Positions 7,144 through 16,521 of a DNA stretch of 34,818 nt are shown here, piece by piece. The translations under genes were made by a program, and so were the position numbers. Every line of letters begins with the position of its first letter. Position 1 is the stretch's first letter. The notes below the pieces were generated by a model that was not told the origin of the DNA, ran no database searches, and worked only from the letters and a program-made list of their open reading frames with translations. Origin of the DNA: Bacteroidota bacterium (GTDB taxonomy: Bacteria > Bacteroidota > Bacteroidia > B-17B0 > Aurantibacillaceae). Where the stretch lies: contig JAHEYF010000044.1 in the NCBI GenBank assembly GCA_023251755.1, forward strand, positions 1 to 34,818, given 5' to 3'.

Positions 7144-8793
7144 TTGTATCCGTTGAATTCATTCTCTTCTAAAAACAGGGCCTCTATTATTGATCAACTC
7201 GATCATTCATCGTTTGATGTTGTAGTAATTGGAGGCGGAATTACAGGCGCCGGCATTGCTTTAGATGCCAGTGTACGAGGGCTCAGGGTGGCTTTAATCG
7301 ATATGCAGGATTTTGCTTCGGGTACTTCGAGCCGTTCTACCAAACTCATACACGGTGGCCTGAGGTATTTAAAACAATTGGAATTTAAATTAGTGGCCGA
7401 GGTAGGAAAGGAAAGGGAAATTGTGCACCAGAATGCACCGCACCTGACCAAACCCGAACACATGTTGTTACCCATTGTTACGGGTGGTTCCCTCGGAAAA
7501 TTTTCTTCGCGCATAGGTATGTGGATGTATGAACGACTGGCCGGAGTTAAAAAGGAAGAACAACACAGGGTATTGAGCAAAGAAGCAACCATTGCCGCAG
7601 AACCCCTGTTGCGAAAAGATAATTTATTGGGTGGCATCCTGTTTTACGAATACCGTACCGATGATGCAAGGCTGACGATGGAAGTATTGAAAGAAGCCGT
7701 TAGCCGGGGCGCCACAGCTATTAATTATATGAAGGCCGTTTCGTTTATATACACAGACAAAAAAATAAGCGGCGTTAAAACGGAAGACCAGCTGAACGGA
7801 AAGGCACACGAAATTAAAGCCCGGTATGTGGTAAATGCCAGCGGCCCCTGGGTGGATGAGCTGGACGACCTGGACGAGAAACGCAATGAGCACAAGCTGC
7901 ACAGTACAAAAGGGGTTCACCTGGTAGTGGACTGGAAAAAATTACCCCTGAAACAATCGGCTTATTTTGATACGTACGATAAACGGATGTTGTTTGTAAT
8001 TCCGCGCGAAGGCAAAACTTATATTGGCACCACAGACACTTTTTACAAAGGGGATATCGTCCACCCTAAAATTACTGTAGAGGACAGGGATTATATTCTG
8101 AAATGTGTAAATGCTTATTTCCCCGGCAACCAGCTTAGCCCTGCCGATGTTGAATCGGGTTGGGCCGGCCTGAGGCCATTGGTAAACAAACCAGGCAAAG
8201 GGCCCTCTGAAATTTCGCGCAAGGATGAATTGTTTGTAAAAGAATCGGGTTTAATTACCATTGCCGGAGGGAAATTAACAGGTTACCGTAAGATGGCGCA
8301 AAGGGTGGTAGACAAAATAGCAGACCATATACGTACTACTGAAAACAAACAGGTGCCTGCCTGTAGCACGCATCAGCTTCCGCTTTCGGGAGGAAAAATA
8401 AACGGTGCGGCTCAGTTTCCCGAATTTTTGAAAAGTAAAATAGCCAAAGGGCTTACTTTGGGTTTGGTAAAAGAGGAGTCGAAAATATTGGTGTACCGCT
8501 ACGGTTCCAATGTAGACGAAGTGTTTGCTTTAATCGAACAATTAAAAAACGAACAAAGCGAAATACCTGTTTTACTGCGTGCACAATTGCATTATGCCAT
8601 TGACCAGGAAATGTGTACGAGTCCCGGCGATTTTTTTATACGGCGCATCGGAGCCCTGTACTTTGATATTACAAGTGTAAAAAAATGGAAAGAAGAACTG
8701 CGTGTTTATATGCAACACCTGCTTCCTTTAGATACCACACTGGTTGAACATTTTAGTGCCGACCTGGAAAAGGCCCTGCAACTATTTGTTTAA
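7144..8793 (+). CDS. glpD: FAD-dependent glycerol-3-phosphate dehydrogenase
   Basis: A 549-residue flavoprotein that oxidises sn-glycerol 3-phosphate to dihydroxyacetone phosphate and passes electrons to quinone at the membrane. The FAD dinucleotide-binding motif is VVVIGGGITGAG (GGGITG at about 30-35), followed by the family signature GTSSRSTKLIHGGLRYL (60-76). The central region has VNASGPWVDEL and GTTDTFYKGD, and the C-terminal third is the usual helical DAO C-terminal domain. No ATG precedes residue 54, which lies inside the FAD domain, so translation must begin at a non-ATG codon. TTG at 7144 is taken here; TTG at 7153 is also possible. An in-frame stop at 7123 limits upstream extension. 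Its substrate is the product of the GDPD encoded upstream. Confidence 0.93.
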   Translation: MYPLNSFSSKNRASIIDQLDHSSFDVVVIGGGITGAGIALDASVRGLRVALIDMQDFASGTSSRSTKLIHGGLRYLKQLEFKLVAEVGKEREIVHQNAPHLTKPEHMLLPIVTGGSLGKFSSRIGMWMYERLAGVKKEEQHRVLSKEATIAAEPLLRKDNLLGGILFYEYRTDDARLTMEVLKEAVSRGATAINYMKAVSFIYTDKKISGVKTEDQLNGKAHEIKARYVVNASGPWVDELDDLDEKRNEHKLHSTKGVHLVVDWKKLPLKQSAYFDTYDKRMLFVIPREGKTYIGTTDTFYKGDIVHPKITVEDRDYILKCVNAYFPGNQLSPADVESGWAGLRPLVNKPGKGPSEISRKDELFVKESGLITIAGGKLTGYRKMAQRVVDKIADHIRTTENKQVPACSTHQLPLSGGKINGAAQFPEFLKSKIAKGLTLGLVKEESKILVYRYGSNVDEVFALIEQLKNEQSEIPVLLRAQLHYAIDQEMCTSPGDFFIRRIGALYFDITSVKKWKEELRVYMQHLLPLDTTLVEHFSADLEKALQLFV

Positions 8794-8830
8794 GCAGAAG
8801 TGACACGTATTTAAATCTAACAGTTGGGGT

Positions 8831-10600
8831 TTATTTCTTTTTTGCAGCGGCAGCGTTCATTTTATCTTTCGGGATCAGGTAAACGCGCGACAGGTCGCGG
8901 TATTCCATTGCATTTACCGGAAAATTACGAACATTTTTCTGCATCAGACGATCGTTTTCATCATAAAATATGGGCATAAAAGCAGCGTCGTCCAACAACA
9001 ACTGATCGGCTTCTTTAAATAAGTTAAAGCGTTTTTTTGTATCCGGTTCTTTCATGGCCGCCTCAAACTTAAGATCAAATTCAGCATTTTTATACCGGCA
9101 GGAATTAATAAACGACTTTTCACCTGCATTGGCCGGAACATATTTTCCGTAGAACAAGGAAAGAAAAGTTAAGGGGTCAGGATAATCCGCTGTCCAGCCG
9201 TGGCGATAAAAATCTAATTTCCCGCTTTGCTCCGCATCAATTTTCTCTGCAAAAGGAATAACATTAATGTCTACGTCTACACCTATATTCTCTTTCAGCA
9301 TTTTTTGCGCCACTTCCGCAATTTGCCCGTTTCGCTCACCACCACCACCATTAATGGTAAGTGTAATTCTGGGGAATCCTTTACCATCCGGGTACCCGGC
9401 TTTTTTCATCAATTCCCTGGCTTTGTTCACATCCAATTTATAGCCGTTTAAACTTTCAAAGTCTAAGCCCGACTTTTTAAAAGCTTCAACCGGGGGAATG
9501 ACCCCGTAAATACCTGCAACACCTTCTCCCTGTAGGGTAAAGTTCACAATTTTTTCACGGTCGATGGCATAATTAAATGCCTGGCGGACTTCCTTTTTAT
9601 TAAAATAAGGGCCTGTATGCAACAAACCATAAAAATTAGTGGCCAGGGCTGCGGTGGATTGAATGTCAAAATCTGTTTTACGGGCCTGGGCATTTTCATA
9701 ACTGCCCATAATTTCTTTGTACATTTCAACAGGAATACGGAACACCATGTCTAAATTTCCTCGCTGGAACTCCAGCATTTCAGATTTTTTTTCTTTAATA
9801 AAAGATATTTTAATCGCATCTAAGTAAGGTAATTTATTCCCGTTTGCATCTGAATCCCAGTAGTTCGGGTTGCGTTCCAAAATAACCACGTCCCCTTCTT
9901 TGATTGTTTTTACCTGAAAAGCTCCGGTTCCAACACATTTGCTGCGCATATCCACTCCGTATTTATCAAAAGCTTCTTTAGGGTACACACAGGCGCCCGG
10001 CATGCTTATTAAATTTAAAAAACCTGCGTAAGGAAAATTCAGTTCAATCTGAAGCGTTGAATCGTCTATAGCTTTTATACCGGAAACCCCTCCTTCGAGC
10101 GCTTTGCCATTTTTGGTCGATTCAAAATATTCATTCGCTCCTTTTACCCGGTCTTTGCAAATCACTTCAAAGGAAGCATTGTTTGGGCTTGATTCGCATA
10201 ATTTATCGAGGCAGTATTTAAAATCCGATGCCTTTACTTCACGCCCTTTTCCATCTGCAAAACAAGGGTCGTTGTGAAACATAACTCCTGAACGAAGGTG
10301 AAACACCCAAATGGTTTGCTCAGGGTTGCTTTCCCATTTATATGCAAGACAAGGTACAATCGAGAGGTCGTTTTGCGACAATTTAACTAAGCCTTCGTAC
10401 ACCTGGTTCACAATACGCTGTGAAATAACTTCGGAGATGGCTAATGGGTAAAGGTTTTTAAAATCTTCGAGTTCGTTCATCCGGAACACTCCTCCATAAT
10501 AAACGCCTCCGGTGGCTTCCTTTGATTGTTTATCTGTTTTCCCTCCTGAACAAGCAACAAGGAGTGCTGCTGCAATTATTGAGCTGATTATTTTCTTCAT
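8831..10600 (-). CDS. Peptide ABC transporter substrate-binding lipoprotein (SBP_bac_5, OppA/DppA type)
   Basis: 589 residues from the ATG at 10600. This start places a perfect lipoprotein signal at the N-terminus (LLVAC, Cys17); the open frame extends 45 codons further but adds an implausible charged leader. The body matches extracellular solute-binding protein family 5: YEGLVKLSQNDLSIVPCLA near the start, then VWVFHLR-type and VKASDFKY regions, and the late segment DFYRHGWTADYPDP. These proteins bind oligopeptides, dipeptides or related solutes and deliver them to an ABC importer. No permease or ATPase genes are adjacent, so the partner is encoded elsewhere or the protein is an orphan. It ends 37 bp from glpD in a convergent arrangement. 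A -7-like TAACTTTG (10733-10740, minus strand) is present far upstream, without a matching -33. Confidence 0.9.
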   Translation of the reverse strand: MKKIISSIIAAALLVACSGGKTDKQSKEATGGVYYGGVFRMNELEDFKNLYPLAISEVISQRIVNQVYEGLVKLSQNDLSIVPCLAYKWESNPEQTIWVFHLRSGVMFHNDPCFADGKGREVKASDFKYCLDKLCESSPNNASFEVICKDRVKGANEYFESTKNGKALEGGVSGIKAIDDSTLQIELNFPYAGFLNLISMPGACVYPKEAFDKYGVDMRSKCVGTGAFQVKTIKEGDVVILERNPNYWDSDANGNKLPYLDAIKISFIKEKKSEMLEFQRGNLDMVFRIPVEMYKEIMGSYENAQARKTDFDIQSTAALATNFYGLLHTGPYFNKKEVRQAFNYAIDREKIVNFTLQGEGVAGIYGVIPPVEAFKKSGLDFESLNGYKLDVNKARELMKKAGYPDGKGFPRITLTINGGGGERNGQIAEVAQKMLKENIGVDVDINVIPFAEKIDAEQSGKLDFYRHGWTADYPDPLTFLSLFYGKYVPANAGEKSFINSCRYKNAEFDLKFEAAMKEPDTKKRFNLFKEADQLLLDDAAFMPIFYDENDRLMQKNVRNFPVNAMEYRDLSRVYLIPKDKMNAAAAKKK

Positions 10601-10798
10601 AGTTGGATAATGCCTTTTGTATTTTTTATCACTTAGAACAGGCCTGTTTGAGAGAGTTTTCATTTTTTGTTTGTTTTTGCCAAACACGGCTGATTCATAA
10701 AGTAAATGGTCGCAAAACGCCCACGTAACACGCAAAGTTATTTAAAATATATAAAAAACCTAATTTTTTTAGACATTAACAGGGGCTGATTTAGCCGG

Positions 10799-11566
10799 CT
10801 AAAAATCAATGTCTAATAAAACAGGGCAATGATCGGAATGCAGGGCTTCATTCAGGATGACCGAACGTTTTAAAGACCCGGTTAAATTTTCAGTCACCAG
10901 GTTGTAATCTATCCGCCAGCCTAAGTTTTTAGCCCTCGAATTGGCTCTGTAACTCCACCAGCTGTATTGATGCGGTTCGCTGTTAAAATGCCTGAAACTA
11001 TCTACAAAGCCCTCGCCTACAAAGCCATCGAACCAGCTCCTTTCTTCGGGCAAAAACCCGGAAGTTTTGGCATTTGAAACCGGGTTGTGGATATCAATGG
11101 CCTTGTGGCATATATTGTAATCGCCGCTAAGGATAAGCTTGCTGCGGGTTTTACGCAATTTTTTAATGTATTGCTGAAAATCGCCCAGCCATTTCATTTT
11201 AAAAGCCTGGCGCTCATCGCCACTGCTGCCGCTGGGATGGTAAACACTTACAACAGATACATCTCCATAATCAACCCGCATAAACCGGCCCTCATCATCA
11301 TACTCCTTAATTCCACAACCATACTCCACCTTGTCGGGTTTTATTTTTGTAAAAATAGCCACGCCGCTATACCCCTTTTTTTGAGCGGGGTACCAGTAAT
11401 GGTGATAACCCATTTCTTCAAAATCAAAAATTGCGACCTGCTCGGGATTGGCTTTTATTTCCTGCACACACAAAATATCGGGTTTAGCCGATTTCATCCA
11501 GTCAATTAAGCCTTTGCCCATAGCGGCCCTTATTCCGTTTACATTGTAAGTAATAATACGCGGCAT
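10799..11566 (-). CDS. xth: Exodeoxyribonuclease III (AP endonuclease)
   Basis: A 255-residue exonuclease III of the EEP nuclease superfamily, which cleaves DNA 5' of abasic sites and trims 3' ends in base excision repair. All core motifs are visible: Asn8 (YNVNGIRAA), Glu36 (VQEIKA), Tyr109/His110 (VYHPSG), Asp149/Asn151 (LSGDYNICH), Asp220 (GWRIDYNLV) and the final SDHCPV with Asp245/His246. Length is typical of the family. It starts at ATG 11566 and is divergently oriented from the large outer-membrane protein gene 105 bp away. A well-spaced Bacteroidota promoter precedes it. It is probably a single-gene housekeeping unit. Confidence 0.95.
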   Translation of the reverse strand: MPRIITYNVNGIRAAMGKGLIDWMKSAKPDILCVQEIKANPEQVAIFDFEEMGYHHYWYPAQKKGYSGVAIFTKIKPDKVEYGCGIKEYDDEGRFMRVDYGDVSVVSVYHPSGSSGDERQAFKMKWLGDFQQYIKKLRKTRSKLILSGDYNICHKAIDIHNPVSNAKTSGFLPEERSWFDGFVGEGFVDSFRHFNSEPHQYSWWSYRANSRAKNLGWRIDYNLVTENLTGSLKRSVILNEALHSDHCPVLLDIDF

Positions 11567-11608
11567 AGTGTTGAATTAAAAAAATAATACCCTGGGTTTT
11601 AAACGCAA

Positions 11609-11636
11609 CAAAACTAATAAAATATACTACAAACAA
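11609..11636 (-). promoter_or_regulatory. Promoter for xth
   Basis: On the minus strand TTG (11634-11636) is followed by 17 nt and TAGTTTTG (11609-11616), a full match to the TAnnTTTG -7 element, giving a leader of roughly 35 nt before the xth ATG. Confidence 0.55.
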
Positions 11637-11645
11637 GCAATTTTG

Positions 11646-11653
11646 TATCTTTA
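11646..11653 (+). promoter_or_regulatory. Possible -7 element for the 1172-residue outer-membrane protein
   Basis: TTTTGTATCTTTA resembles the common Bacteroidota start region (TATCTTTA, one mismatch from TAnnTTTG), 18 bp before the GTG start. No TTG is found at the right distance upstream, so this is tentative. Confidence 0.3.
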
Positions 11654-11671
11654 AAATTCGTTATTAGCAGG

Positions 11672-14600
11672 GTGTTTAAACGCTATTCCATATTTTTAAT
11701 TTTGTTGCTGGCCGCTCTGGCCTCGCAGGCTCAATTCAGTAAGCTCCGCTGTAAAACACTTCAACTTGGTTCCGATACACTTGTACTCGACAGCCTTTCG
11801 CTTGTTCCTAAAAGTATTGTGGTTCATTCAGCAACAGGTGTTTTAATCGATTCTTCGTTTTACACCGTTCTTTTTTCAAAAAAAGCACTGGTATTGCAGT
11901 GGAAAAAAATTTCAGAACAAATCTCCGGGTCCGATAGCTTAAAGATTAGCTATAAAGTTTTCCCTTTTGATTTCGAAAAAGAAAGCTTCCGTAAAAACAT
12001 CCATCAGTTGCAAAGGGACATGAGTATCCCTCAAAACCCTTTTACCATCAATTACACAGGTACCAATACTTACGACCCGGTATTTTATCAAAACGACGGG
12101 CTCACAAAAAACGGGAGTGTTTCAAGGGGCATTTCATTTGGCAACAACCAGGACGTGGTGGTGAATTCAAACATGAACCTGCAGGTAGCGGGCAAACTTA
12201 CCCAAGACATTGACCTGGTATTGGCTGCAACCGACAATAATATTCCGGTTCAGCCTGAAGGCAATACACAGCAATTACAGGAATTTGACAAAGTGTACAT
12301 TCAGCTGAACGATAAAAGCTCCAAACTGATTGTTGGTGATTTTCAGGTCAGCCGCCCGAACAGTTACTTTATGAATTTTTACAAACGGACACAGGGTCTT
12401 TTGTTTAGTAATACATACAACACCGATCCTTTAAATGAAAAATCGCCCCGGTTAAAAACAACTTTTTCGGGTGCTGTTTCCCGCGGACGTTTTTCGCGCA
12501 ACGTTATTCAGGGCATTGAAAACAATCAGGGGCCTTACCGTTTAAAAGGGGCCGACAATGAATTGTTTATTATTGTTTTGTCGGGCACCGAAAAGGTATA
12601 CATTGATGGAAGGCTTTTGCAACGCGGGCAGGAGAATGATTACAGCATTGATTACAACACCTCAGAGATTACATTTACAGCAAAACAACTCATTACAAAA
12701 GACCGGAGGATTGAAGTAGAGTTTCAGTATGCCGAAAGAAATTATGCCCGCTCGCTTTATTTTATTGGTGAAGAATACCAGAGCGAAAAACTCCGGCTCA
12801 ATTTTAATTTTTATTCGGAACAGGACAATAAAAACAAAACCCTTCAGCAGAGCCTGAGCAGCAGCGAAAAATTAAAACTGAGTAAAATCGGGGACACGCT
12901 GAGCAGTGCAGTTACCAATGGCGCCAACCTTGCCGAATTCAACACCACCGAGGTATTTTATATCAAAACTGATACCCTTACAACAAGCGGAACCTATCAC
13001 ATCTACCTCTACTCTACCCAACCCGATACGGCTTACCGGGTAAAATTCAGTTACGTGGGAGAAGGAAACGGGAACTACAAACAAATTCAAAGTGCGGCCA
13101 ACGGCAAGGTTTATAAATGGTTTGAGCCTGTTGCAGGAATTAAACAGGGCAATTACGAACCGGTTGTACTTTTGGTAACTCCCAAACAAAAACAAATGGC
13201 TACCATTGGTGGCGAATATAAAATCAACAACAATCAATTGTTTGCCTTTGAAAGCGCTTATACCAAAAACGACCTCAACACCTTTTCACCCGTCGACAGC
13301 AAAGACGATGAAGGGACAGGAATAAAACTAAATTACAGCGGAAAATCAGCTATTGGAAAAAACAGACAAGATAGTCTGCAACAAAAAAAAGAGCCTCTTC
13401 ATTTTCTTTACGGCTCTTCGTATGAATATGTACAGAAAAATTTTGCCCAGATTGAACGCTTCAGGACTGTGGAATTTACCCGCGACTGGAACCGGAATTC
13501 CGACAGCATAAAAAACGACCAGCACCAGTTCAACGCCATGCTGGGTATAGAAAAAAACAAACTCTTTAAAAGCACCTATACCCTGAACGGCTTTTTGGAA
13601 GGCACACAATACACCGGTTACCGGCACCTGCTCAACAACTCATTGAACACCAAAAACACCAGGGCTTTTTACAATTCCTCCTTTTTGAATTCAACCAACG
13701 GGTTTAAGCAGACGGAGTTTTACCGGCACAAATCCAGCATCTCGCACCAGGCAGCCGGGCTTGTATTTACGTACCTCGATGAATACGAGAACAACCGCTT
13801 TTATTTTCAGAACCAAGATTCGCTGATGCGCAACAGTTATAATTTTTGGGAATGGGAAGGAAACATCAGCAATGCCGATACTACAGGCAACCGTTACAAA
13901 GTGTTTTACCGCGAACGCAGCGATAAAAAAGCTTTTCACAATTATTTAAAGAATACCGCTTATGCCCAAAGCGTAGGTTTTTCAACTGATATCAGCACTT
14001 TCAAAAACCATCCTTTCCGTACAACACTTACCTACCGTAAACTGAACATACTCGATTCTTCATTAATCAGCAACAAGCCCGACAATACCCTGCTTAGCAG
14101 GCTGGAGTATTCTCCTAAAATATGGAGAGGCTTTATACAATCGAACCTGTTTTATGAAATAGGTTATGGTTTAGAACCCCGGAAAGAATACTCCTACATA
14201 CAGGTTGCAGCCGGGCAGGGACAATACACCTGGAAAGATTACAACAACAACGGCATAAAAGAACTCAACGAATTTGAAATTGCCCAGTACACCGATCAGG
14301 CCACTTACATAAGGGTGTACACCCCCACCAACACATACATTAAAGCAGGGCACAACCAATTTAGCGGAAGCCTGTTTATTCGTCCGGCTGTATTTAAAAA
14401 AGAAAGCAGTGGAAAAGCCCTTCAATTCATTTCACGTTTTGTTTCGCAAACCGTATACCGGGTAGACAAAAAAACCACTGATAACACTCAGCTCAACCTC
14501 GACCCCTTTAACACCCCCATGAGTGATAGTTTGTTGTTGTTCATCAACAATAGTTTCCGCCAGGCTTTGTTCTTCAACCAAAACTCCTCCATAGCCGGAT

Positions 14601-15190
14601 TTGATTACACTTACCAGGACAATACCAGCAAACAATTGCTCACCAATGGTTTCGAAAGCCGGGCTTTGCAAACGCATGAACTGAGGATACGCTGGAACAT
14701 CAACCGGGCCTGGGGTATTTTTTCGAACAACACCTTCGGGTTAAAAAGCAATGTATCGCAATACTTCAGCTCACGCAACTACGCTATTAATTATTATGAA
14801 ATAGAACCCAAAATAAGTTATCAGCCCAACACCAGTTTCAGGATCAATGCAGTGTACAAACATGCTGATAAAAGGAACACCGCAGAAGGTGGTTTTCAAA
14901 AAGCCGTATTAGACGATTACGCCATTGAAATGAAGTACAATAAATTATCGAAAGGAAGTTTTAATTTCCGCAGCGACTTTATTCAGATCAGATACAACGA
15001 TGTGGAAAATTCACCTCTGGCCTTTGAAATGTTGAATGCCTTAAAACCCGGGAACAACCTTACCTGGAACCTCAGTTACCAGCACAACCTGACGAACAAT
15101 ATGCAAATAAGCATTAGTTACGATGGGCGCAAACCCCCGGGCAGCAAACCCATTCATATAGGCGGGGCACAGGTGAGGGCGTTCTTTTAG
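11672..15190 (+). CDS. Large outer-membrane beta-barrel protein of unknown function
   Basis: 1172 residues with a clear signal peptide (hydrophobic core, ending LASQAQ at about 21). The start is GTG at 11672: no ATG is available before the signal peptide. The central segment has the words SRGISFGNNQDVVVNSNMN, LAATDNNIPVQPEGNTQQ and LIVGDF, which I associate with a conserved but uncharacterised family in Bacteroidota, somewhat reminiscent of SprA-type proteins but half their length. From about residue 350 the sequence alternates aromatic/polar residues as in beta-barrel strands, with DYNNNGIKELNEFE (a calcium-loop-like segment) near residue 855, and it ends in Phe-Phe, as outer-membrane proteins often do. 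Likely a monocistronic gene. It may be a secretion or assembly component; no function is assigned. Confidence 0.85.
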   Translation: MFKRYSIFLILLLAALASQAQFSKLRCKTLQLGSDTLVLDSLSLVPKSIVVHSATGVLIDSSFYTVLFSKKALVLQWKKISEQISGSDSLKISYKVFPFDFEKESFRKNIHQLQRDMSIPQNPFTINYTGTNTYDPVFYQNDGLTKNGSVSRGISFGNNQDVVVNSNMNLQVAGKLTQDIDLVLAATDNNIPVQPEGNTQQLQEFDKVYIQLNDKSSKLIVGDFQVSRPNSYFMNFYKRTQGLLFSNTYNTDPLNEKSPRLKTTFSGAVSRGRFSRNVIQGIENNQGPYRLKGADNELFIIVLSGTEKVYIDGRLLQRGQENDYSIDYNTSEITFTAKQLITKDRRIEVEFQYAERNYARSLYFIGEEYQSEKLRLNFNFYSEQDNKNKTLQQSLSSSEKLKLSKIGDTLSSAVTNGANLAEFNTTEVFYIKTDTLTTSGTYHIYLYSTQPDTAYRVKFSYVGEGNGNYKQIQSAANGKVYKWFEPVAGIKQGNYEPVVLLVTPKQKQMATIGGEYKINNNQLFAFESAYTKNDLNTFSPVDSKDDEGTGIKLNYSGKSAIGKNRQDSLQQKKEPLHFLYGSSYEYVQKNFAQIERFRTVEFTRDWNRNSDSIKNDQHQFNAMLGIEKNKLFKSTYTLNGFLEGTQYTGYRHLLNNSLNTKNTRAFYNSSFLNSTNGFKQTEFYRHKSSISHQAAGLVFTYLDEYENNRFYFQNQDSLMRNSYNFWEWEGNISNADTTGNRYKVFYRERSDKKAFHNYLKNTAYAQSVGFSTDISTFKNHPFRTTLTYRKLNILDSSLISNKPDNTLLSRLEYSPKIWRGFIQSNLFYEIGYGLEPRKEYSYIQVAAGQGQYTWKDYNNNGIKELNEFEIAQYTDQATYIRVYTPTNTYIKAGHNQFSGSLFIRPAVFKKESSGKALQFISRFVSQTVYRVDKKTTDNTQLNLDPFNTPMSDSLLLFINNSFRQALFFNQNSSIAGFDYTYQDNTSKQLLTNGFESRALQTHELRIRWNINRAWGIFSNNTFGLKSNVSQYFSSRNYAINYYEIEPKISYQPNTSFRINAVYKHADKRNTAEGGFQKAVLDDYAIEMKYNKLSKGSFNFRSDFIQIRYNDVENSPLAFEMLNALKPGNNLTWNLSYQHNLTNNMQISISYDGRKPPGSKPIHIGGAQVRAFF

Positions 15191-15194
15191 ATTA

Positions 15195-15369
15195 GTTTAT
15201 TCGTTTACAGGTTTATTCGTTCAATAGTTTTGTTAGCTATTATACTTTCCGGGCTCTTCAACTTATGAACGAATAAACAATTGAACTTTCGTTCTTATTC
15301 GTTCAGTAGTTTTGTTGGCCATTATACTTTCCGGGTTCTTCAACTTATGAACGAATAAACTATTGAACT
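15195..15369. repeat. Tandem hairpin repeat (GTTTATTCGTT family B), two 82-bp units
   Basis: Two imperfect direct copies with an 82-bp period (15213 onward and 15295 onward) lie between the convergent outer-membrane protein gene and mqnC. Each unit has inverted ends: in the first, GTTTATTCGTTC (15211-15222) pairs with GAACGAATAAAC (15267-15278). The loop (TATACTTTCCGGG, CTTCAACTTATGAAC) is also conserved between units. Related hairpins occur at 19206-19288 and 34632-34692. The location between two gene ends would suit a bidirectional transcription terminator or a REP-like element. Confidence 0.8.
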
Positions 15370-15378
15370 AAAGAACGC

Positions 15379-16506
15379 TTAATAATTAATCACCTGCTCC
15401 TCTATCTGTTCCGGTAAATCGCGGTAGGCATATTGTTGTGTACGCAATTGCGGTGTAAAACCGGCTTCGCGAATGGCCTGTTGTATGGTTTTATACGTAA
15501 AGCGATGTGGGGCACCTGCAGCAGAAACCACATTTTCTTCAATCATAATACTTCCAAAATCGTTGGCCCCGGCGTGCAAACACAATTGTGCCGTTTCCTT
15601 GCCCACTGTGAGCCAGGAGGCTTGTATATTCTCAACATTCGGTAACATAATGCGGCTCAGAGCAATCATGCGGATGTATTCATCAGCAGTCACATTGTTT
15701 TTTACCCCTTTTATTCGTTTCAGCAAAGTGCCGTCGTCCTGAAAAGGCCAGGGAATAAAAGCCAGGAAACCTTTGGCAGTGGCTGGTTTTTCGTTTTGTA
15801 CCTGACGCAGCCAAACCAAATGTTCAAAACGTTCATAGGTAGTTTCTATATGTCCAAACATCATGGTAGCCGATGTAGTTAAGTTCAATTGGTGCGCAGC
15901 CCGCATCACATCTAACCATTCGCGGCCCGTGCATTTTCCTTTGGAAATTAAACGGCGCACCCGGTCGTTCAGAATTTCGGCCCCGGCTCCGGGGAGACTG
16001 TCTAAGCCGGCATCCATCAAGGCCTTTAATACTTCCGTGTGTGTAGACTTTTCGAGCTTGGTGATGTGTGCAATTTCAGGTGGCCCCAGCGAATGGAGCT
16101 TTAAATCCGGGTAAAGGCTTTTCAGTTCCTTAAACAAATTCACATAATAACTCAAGCCCAGGTCGGGATGATGCCCGCCCTGCAGCAACAACTGTTCGCC
16201 TCCGTATTTAAAGGTTTCTTCTATCTTAACTTTATAGCTTGCTATGTCAGTTATATAAGATTCCACGTGGCCGGGGATGCGGTAAAAATTACAAAACTTG
16301 CAATTGGCCGTGCATACATTGGTGGTGTTCAGGTTGCGGTCAATAATCCAGGTGACCTTGTCCGAATTGTTCTTTTTGATTTTTCTAAGTTCATTCCCCA
16401 CATACATTAATTCAGCAGTTGGGGCCTGTTCAAATAAAAAAACACCTTCTTCAGCACTTAAAAATTCGAAATTCAAGGCTTTTTTCAATAAATTATCTAC
16501 ATTCAT
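15379..16506 (-). CDS. mqnC: Cyclic dehypoxanthine futalosine synthase (radical SAM)
   Basis: 375 residues from the ATG at 16506; the frame continues 14 codons upstream, but MNVDNLLKKAL is the natural beginning. The radical SAM cluster motif CxxxCxxC is CTANCKFC (Cys65, Cys69, Cys72). The following LLLQGGHHPDLGLSYY, LHSLGPPEIAHI, GLDSLPGAGAEIL and ATMMFGHIET fit MqnC rather than its relative MqnE, which usually has a VGGLHP-type motif. MqnC cyclises dehypoxanthine futalosine in the futalosine route to menaquinone, in the cytoplasm. No other mqn genes are in the window. It is divergent from the leucyl aminopeptidase gene, with a 9-bp inverted repeat between them. The main alternative is another CofH/MqnE-type enzyme. 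Confidence 0.87.
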   Translation of the reverse strand: MNVDNLLKKALNFEFLSAEEGVFLFEQAPTAELMYVGNELRKIKKNNSDKVTWIIDRNLNTTNVCTANCKFCNFYRIPGHVESYITDIASYKVKIEETFKYGGEQLLLQGGHHPDLGLSYYVNLFKELKSLYPDLKLHSLGPPEIAHITKLEKSTHTEVLKALMDAGLDSLPGAGAEILNDRVRRLISKGKCTGREWLDVMRAAHQLNLTTSATMMFGHIETTYERFEHLVWLRQVQNEKPATAKGFLAFIPWPFQDDGTLLKRIKGVKNNVTADEYIRMIALSRIMLPNVENIQASWLTVGKETAQLCLHAGANDFGSIMIEENVVSAAGAPHRFTYKTIQQAIREAGFTPQLRTQQYAYRDLPEQIEEQVINY

Positions 16507-16521
16507 GCGATTATAAATAGG

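Noticed and set aside
10601-10735. N-terminal extension of the peptide-binding protein, and similar extensions at 6738-6764, 16507-16548 and 22135-22218
   Set aside because: In each case an internal ATG places a signal peptide, lipobox or family-typical N-terminus correctly, while the extension is charged or out of character.
15213-15369. Short repeats at the end of the 1172-residue gene considered as a CRISPR array
   Set aside because: There are only two imperfect 82-bp units with conserved loops and no spacer variety or cas genes.
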